The notes under the pieces: generated by a model
What the model was told of the DNA's origin: nothing
Database searches by the model: none
What the model saw: the letters and a program-made list of their open reading frames with translations, nothing else
Shown: piece by piece, positions 61,586-64,000 of the stretch
Layout of the letters: every line of letters begins with the position of its first letter
Position numbering within the stretch: position 1 is the stretch's first letter
From: Roseateles noduli
Lineage (GTDB): Bacteria > Pseudomonadota > Gammaproteobacteria > Burkholderiales > Burkholderiaceae_C
Assembly (NCBI GenBank): GCA_002205125.1
Contig: NIOE01000004.1
Coordinates: 248,001 to 312,000, forward strand
Length of the DNA: 64,000 nt
Direction of reading: 5' to 3'
Position numbers and translations under genes: made by a program

Positions 61586-62491
61586 ATGAAGCTCACGAAC
61601 TTGCGGGCGCTCGTCGCCGCGGTGGAGGAAGGCAGCCTGCGATCGGCGGCGCGGCGCGTCGGGGTGTCGCAGCCGGCCTTGACGAAGATGATCCGGGAGC
61701 TGGAACGCGAGCTCGAGACGACCCTGCTGCTGCGCTCGACGACCGGCGTGCTGGCGACGGCTCAGGGCATGGTGCTCTATGAGCGCGCCCTGGCCGCGGA
61801 TCGCGAGCTGTCGCACGCCCGCGAGCAGATTCAGCAGCTGAGCGGCCGCATGACGGGATCGCTGACGATAGGCGCGGTGCCGCTGGCGGTGATGCTGCTG
61901 GTGCCCGAGGCGCTGCGCACCTTCGGCGCGGAGTTCCCCGACATCCAGTTGCGCATCGTGGAGGAGCTCTACATCGCGCAGCTCACGCGCGTGCGCAAGG
62001 GGGAGGTCGACATCGCGCTCGGTCCCTTGCCCGATCACCCGCCGCGCGGGGAGTGCACCGTCGAGTCGCTGATGCCGATCGACATGGTGGTCGTGGTGCG
62101 CAAGGGGAATGCGCTGGCGCGGTCGAAGCAGCTGGCCGACCTGGCCGAGGCGCGCTGGGTGTACACCGGTGCGACCGAAGCAACGGGGCTGGCGCGCACG
62201 CTGTTCGAGACGAACGGGTTGCCGGCGCCGCCCGCTGGAGCGGTTGTCAATTCAACGCTCGGCCTGTTGTCCGTGATCGCGAGCGGCAATTGCGTCGGCC
62301 TGCTGCCCCGGCAGATCGCCGCGCATCCGTTCGCCGCGCAGTTCCTGCAGGTGGTGCCGGTGAAGGAAGCACCGCTGCGGCTGACGCTGGGCGCGATGGC
62401 GCGCAACGATGCGGCGGTGAAGCCGGTGGTCAGGCACTTCATGGCGCACCTGCATCGCGCGGCGTACGTCATCACGCACGGTCGCGCTTGA
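61586..62491 (+). CDS. LysR family transcriptional regulator
   Basis: A 301-aa LysR regulator with HTH MKLTNLRALVAAVEEGSLR onward and VSQPALTKMIRELERELE, then a substrate-binding domain. The HTH and domain layout recall the GalR/CbeR-like group. ATG 61586 fits the family start; the open frame extends upstream without homology. It is divergent from the porin and 153 bp upstream of the LigJ-like gene on the same strand, and may control either. Confidence 0.9.
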   Translation: MKLTNLRALVAAVEEGSLRSAARRVGVSQPALTKMIRELERELETTLLLRSTTGVLATAQGMVLYERALAADRELSHAREQIQQLSGRMTGSLTIGAVPLAVMLLVPEALRTFGAEFPDIQLRIVEELYIAQLTRVRKGEVDIALGPLPDHPPRGECTVESLMPIDMVVVVRKGNALARSKQLADLAEARWVYTGATEATGLARTLFETNGLPAPPAGAVVNSTLGLLSVIASGNCVGLLPRQIAAHPFAAQFLQVVPVKEAPLRLTLGAMARNDAAVKPVVRHFMAHLHRAAYVITHGRA

Positions 62492-62644
62492 CGCTTCAGC
62501 ACTGCCACCGCCATGCCGGAACTGAATAGCAGCTAGTCCGGGCCATAACTTGGACGACGAGGCGCGGCTCTCCACAATGCATCGCAGTCGGCCCGGCAGG
62601 GCAGCGCCATTGCCACGGTCGTTCCCAGCGAACCAGAGAGCTCC

Positions 62645-63673
62645 ATGATCATCGACGTCCACGGTCACTACACCACCGCTCCCGCCGCGCTCGGCGCCTG
62701 GCGCGACCTGCAGGTCGCGGGCCTGAAGGACCCGTCGCGGGCTCCCAAGGCGAGCGATCTGAAGATCTCCGACGACGAGCTGCGCGAATCCATCGAGACC
62801 AACCAGCTCAAGAAGATGAAGGAGCGCGGCTCCGACCTCACCATCTTCAGCCCGCGCGCCAGCTTCATGGCGCACCACATCGGCGACTTCCAGACCTCCG
62901 CCACCTGGGCCGCGATCTGCAACGAGCTCTGCGCCCGCGTCGCCGAGCTCTTCCCCGAACACTTCGTCGGCGCGGCCATGCTGCCGCAGAGCCCCGGCGT
63001 CGATCCGGCGAGCTGCATCCCCGAGCTGGAGAAGTGCGTCAACGACTACGGCTTCGTCGGCATCAATCTCAACCCCGACCCCTCGGGCGGCCACTGGACC
63101 AGCCCGCCGCTGACCGACCGCCACTGGTATCCGCTCTACGAGAAGATGGTCGAGCTGGACATCCCCGCGATGGTCCACGTCAGCACCAGCTGCAACGCCT
63201 GCTTCCACACCACCGGCGCGCACTACCTGAACGCGGACACCACCGCCTTCATGCAGTGCCTGACCGGCGACCTGTTCAAGGACTTCCCGACGCTGAAGTT
63301 CCTGATCCCGCACGGCGGCGGCGCGGTGCCCTACCACTGGGGCCGCTTCCGCGGACTGGCGCAGGAGCTCAAGAAGCCGCTGCTCGACGAGCATCTGCTG
63401 AACAACATCTTCTTCGACACCTGCGTCTATCACCAGCCGGGCATCGACCTGCTCACCAAGGTGATCCCGGTGAAGAACGTGCTGTTCGCGTCCGAGATGA
63501 TCGGCGCGGTGCGCGGCATCGATCCCGAGACCGGCCACTACTTCGACGACACCAAGCGCTACATCGCCGCCACGCCGCATCTCAACGACGAGGAACGCCA
63601 CCTGGTCTACGAAGGCAATGCGCGGCGCGTGTTCTCGCGGCTGGACGCGAGGCTGAAGGCGCAGGGCCGCTGA
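62645..63673 (+). CDS. 4-oxalomesaconate hydratase-like amidohydrolase (LigJ type)
   Basis: A 342-aa amidohydrolase-superfamily (TIM-barrel) protein. The metal-binding N-terminus is MIIDVHGHYT, the middle has PAMVHVSTSCNACFHTTGAHYL, then FLIPHGGGAVPYHWGR, and NVLFASEMIGAVRGIDPETG near the end. This set is characteristic of LigJ, the 4-oxalomesaconate hydratase of the protocatechuate/gallate 4,5-cleavage pathway. Other pathway genes are not adjacent; an RraA-like aldolase at 23.6 kb could be related but is far away. ATG 62645. Confidence 0.82.
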   Translation: MIIDVHGHYTTAPAALGAWRDLQVAGLKDPSRAPKASDLKISDDELRESIETNQLKKMKERGSDLTIFSPRASFMAHHIGDFQTSATWAAICNELCARVAELFPEHFVGAAMLPQSPGVDPASCIPELEKCVNDYGFVGINLNPDPSGGHWTSPPLTDRHWYPLYEKMVELDIPAMVHVSTSCNACFHTTGAHYLNADTTAFMQCLTGDLFKDFPTLKFLIPHGGGAVPYHWGRFRGLAQELKKPLLDEHLLNNIFFDTCVYHQPGIDLLTKVIPVKNVLFASEMIGAVRGIDPETGHYFDDTKRYIAATPHLNDEERHLVYEGNARRVFSRLDARLKAQGR

Positions 63674-63723
63674 GCGCCGTGCGGTGAGACACTCCTGGGC
63701 ACGCTTTCTGCTTCGTGCCCGGG

Positions 63724-64000
63724 ATGAGCGCCACACCTGACGACCCCACACCACCTGCTTCCACGATCGTTGCGGAGCCGCTCGCCGACCTGGCGATCCG
63801 CTCCCACACGGCCTTCGAGGACGCGCAGGCGATCTTCACCGGCACGCTGTTCGTCTCGCTGGCGCTGATCCTGTTCGCCCAGGTCGGGCTGCTGACCGGC
63901 GGCACGGCCGGCGCGGCCTTCGTGCTGCATTACGCGACCGGCATCAGCCTGGGCAAGCTGTTCTTCGTCATCAACCTGCCGTTCTACTGGTTCGCCTGGA
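63724..64000 (+). CDS. YitT family membrane protein (3' truncated by window edge)
   Basis: The N-terminal 92 residues only. After a soluble 35-residue start, the hydrophobic segments IFTGTLFVSLALILFAQVGLL and TGGTAGAAFVLHYATGISLG match the start of YitT/DUF161 membrane proteins of unknown function. ATG 63724. The gene continues beyond base 64000. Confidence 0.75.
   Translation, partial: MSATPDDPTPPASTIVAEPLADLAIRSHTAFEDAQAIFTGTLFVSLALILFAQVGLLTGGTAGAAFVLHYATGISLGKLFFVINLPFYWFAW

Overview
The window looks like a high-GC betaproteobacterial chromosome (order Burkholderiales). Several features point to the Roseateles/Mitsuaria group: a GH80-type secreted chitosanase, two periplasmic Bug-type solute receptors, many LysR and AraC regulators, a general porin and RtcB. 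No tRNA, rRNA, CRISPR array, transposase or integrase was seen. Gene starts were chosen from Shine-Dalgarno-like sequences and from 4-bp ATGA/GTGA overlaps.

Layout. 1-2.1 kb: valine catabolism (3-hydroxyisobutyryl-CoA hydrolase, cut by the window edge, and 3-hydroxyisobutyrate dehydrogenase). 2.1-11.6 kb: a large hybrid histidine kinase, small GlcG-like and DUF1330 genes, a pirin between two LysR genes, and a tightly overlapping cysteine hydrolase/GMC oxidoreductase/esterase operon. 11.8-21.5 kb: an apparent chitosan-utilisation locus. Secreted GH80 chitosanase and a GH9 enzyme of the exo-glucosaminidase type run leftwards. A ROK regulator, PfkB sugar kinase, MFS transporter and TonB-dependent receptor run rightwards. 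A similar AT-rich palindrome lies in both control regions. 21.6-25.2 kb: a LysR-controlled Bug receptor, RraA-like aldolase and 2-hydroxyacid dehydrogenase operon.

25.3-31.9 kb: small conserved hypotheticals, a flavin reductase, an effector-like serine hydrolase with a PIP-box-like upstream element, a repeat-containing protein with a PEP-CTERM-like end, a frameshifted YjfB-like motility gene, an AraC regulator and a lipoprotein serine hydrolase. 32-43 kb: an accessory stretch of small unrelated genes on both strands with lower-GC segments. It carries attC-like palindromes and a dispersed short repeat, and it includes the most system-like pair in the window: an AAA ATPase followed by a large subtilisin-like protease.

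43-64 kb: mostly backbone. It holds an overlapping PHB-depolymerase-like esterase/dbpA/DEAD-helicase operon, a second Bug gene overlapping a PhzF gene, a small stress/unknown-function cluster, a DUF885 peptidase-like protein, an HI0933-type flavoprotein, RtcB, a porin divergent from a LysR gene, a 4-oxalomesaconate hydratase-like gene and the start of a YitT-type membrane protein. Inside it, at 55.2-56.4 kb, two near-identical structured RNA genes with intrinsic terminators flank a lower-GC gene of unknown function.
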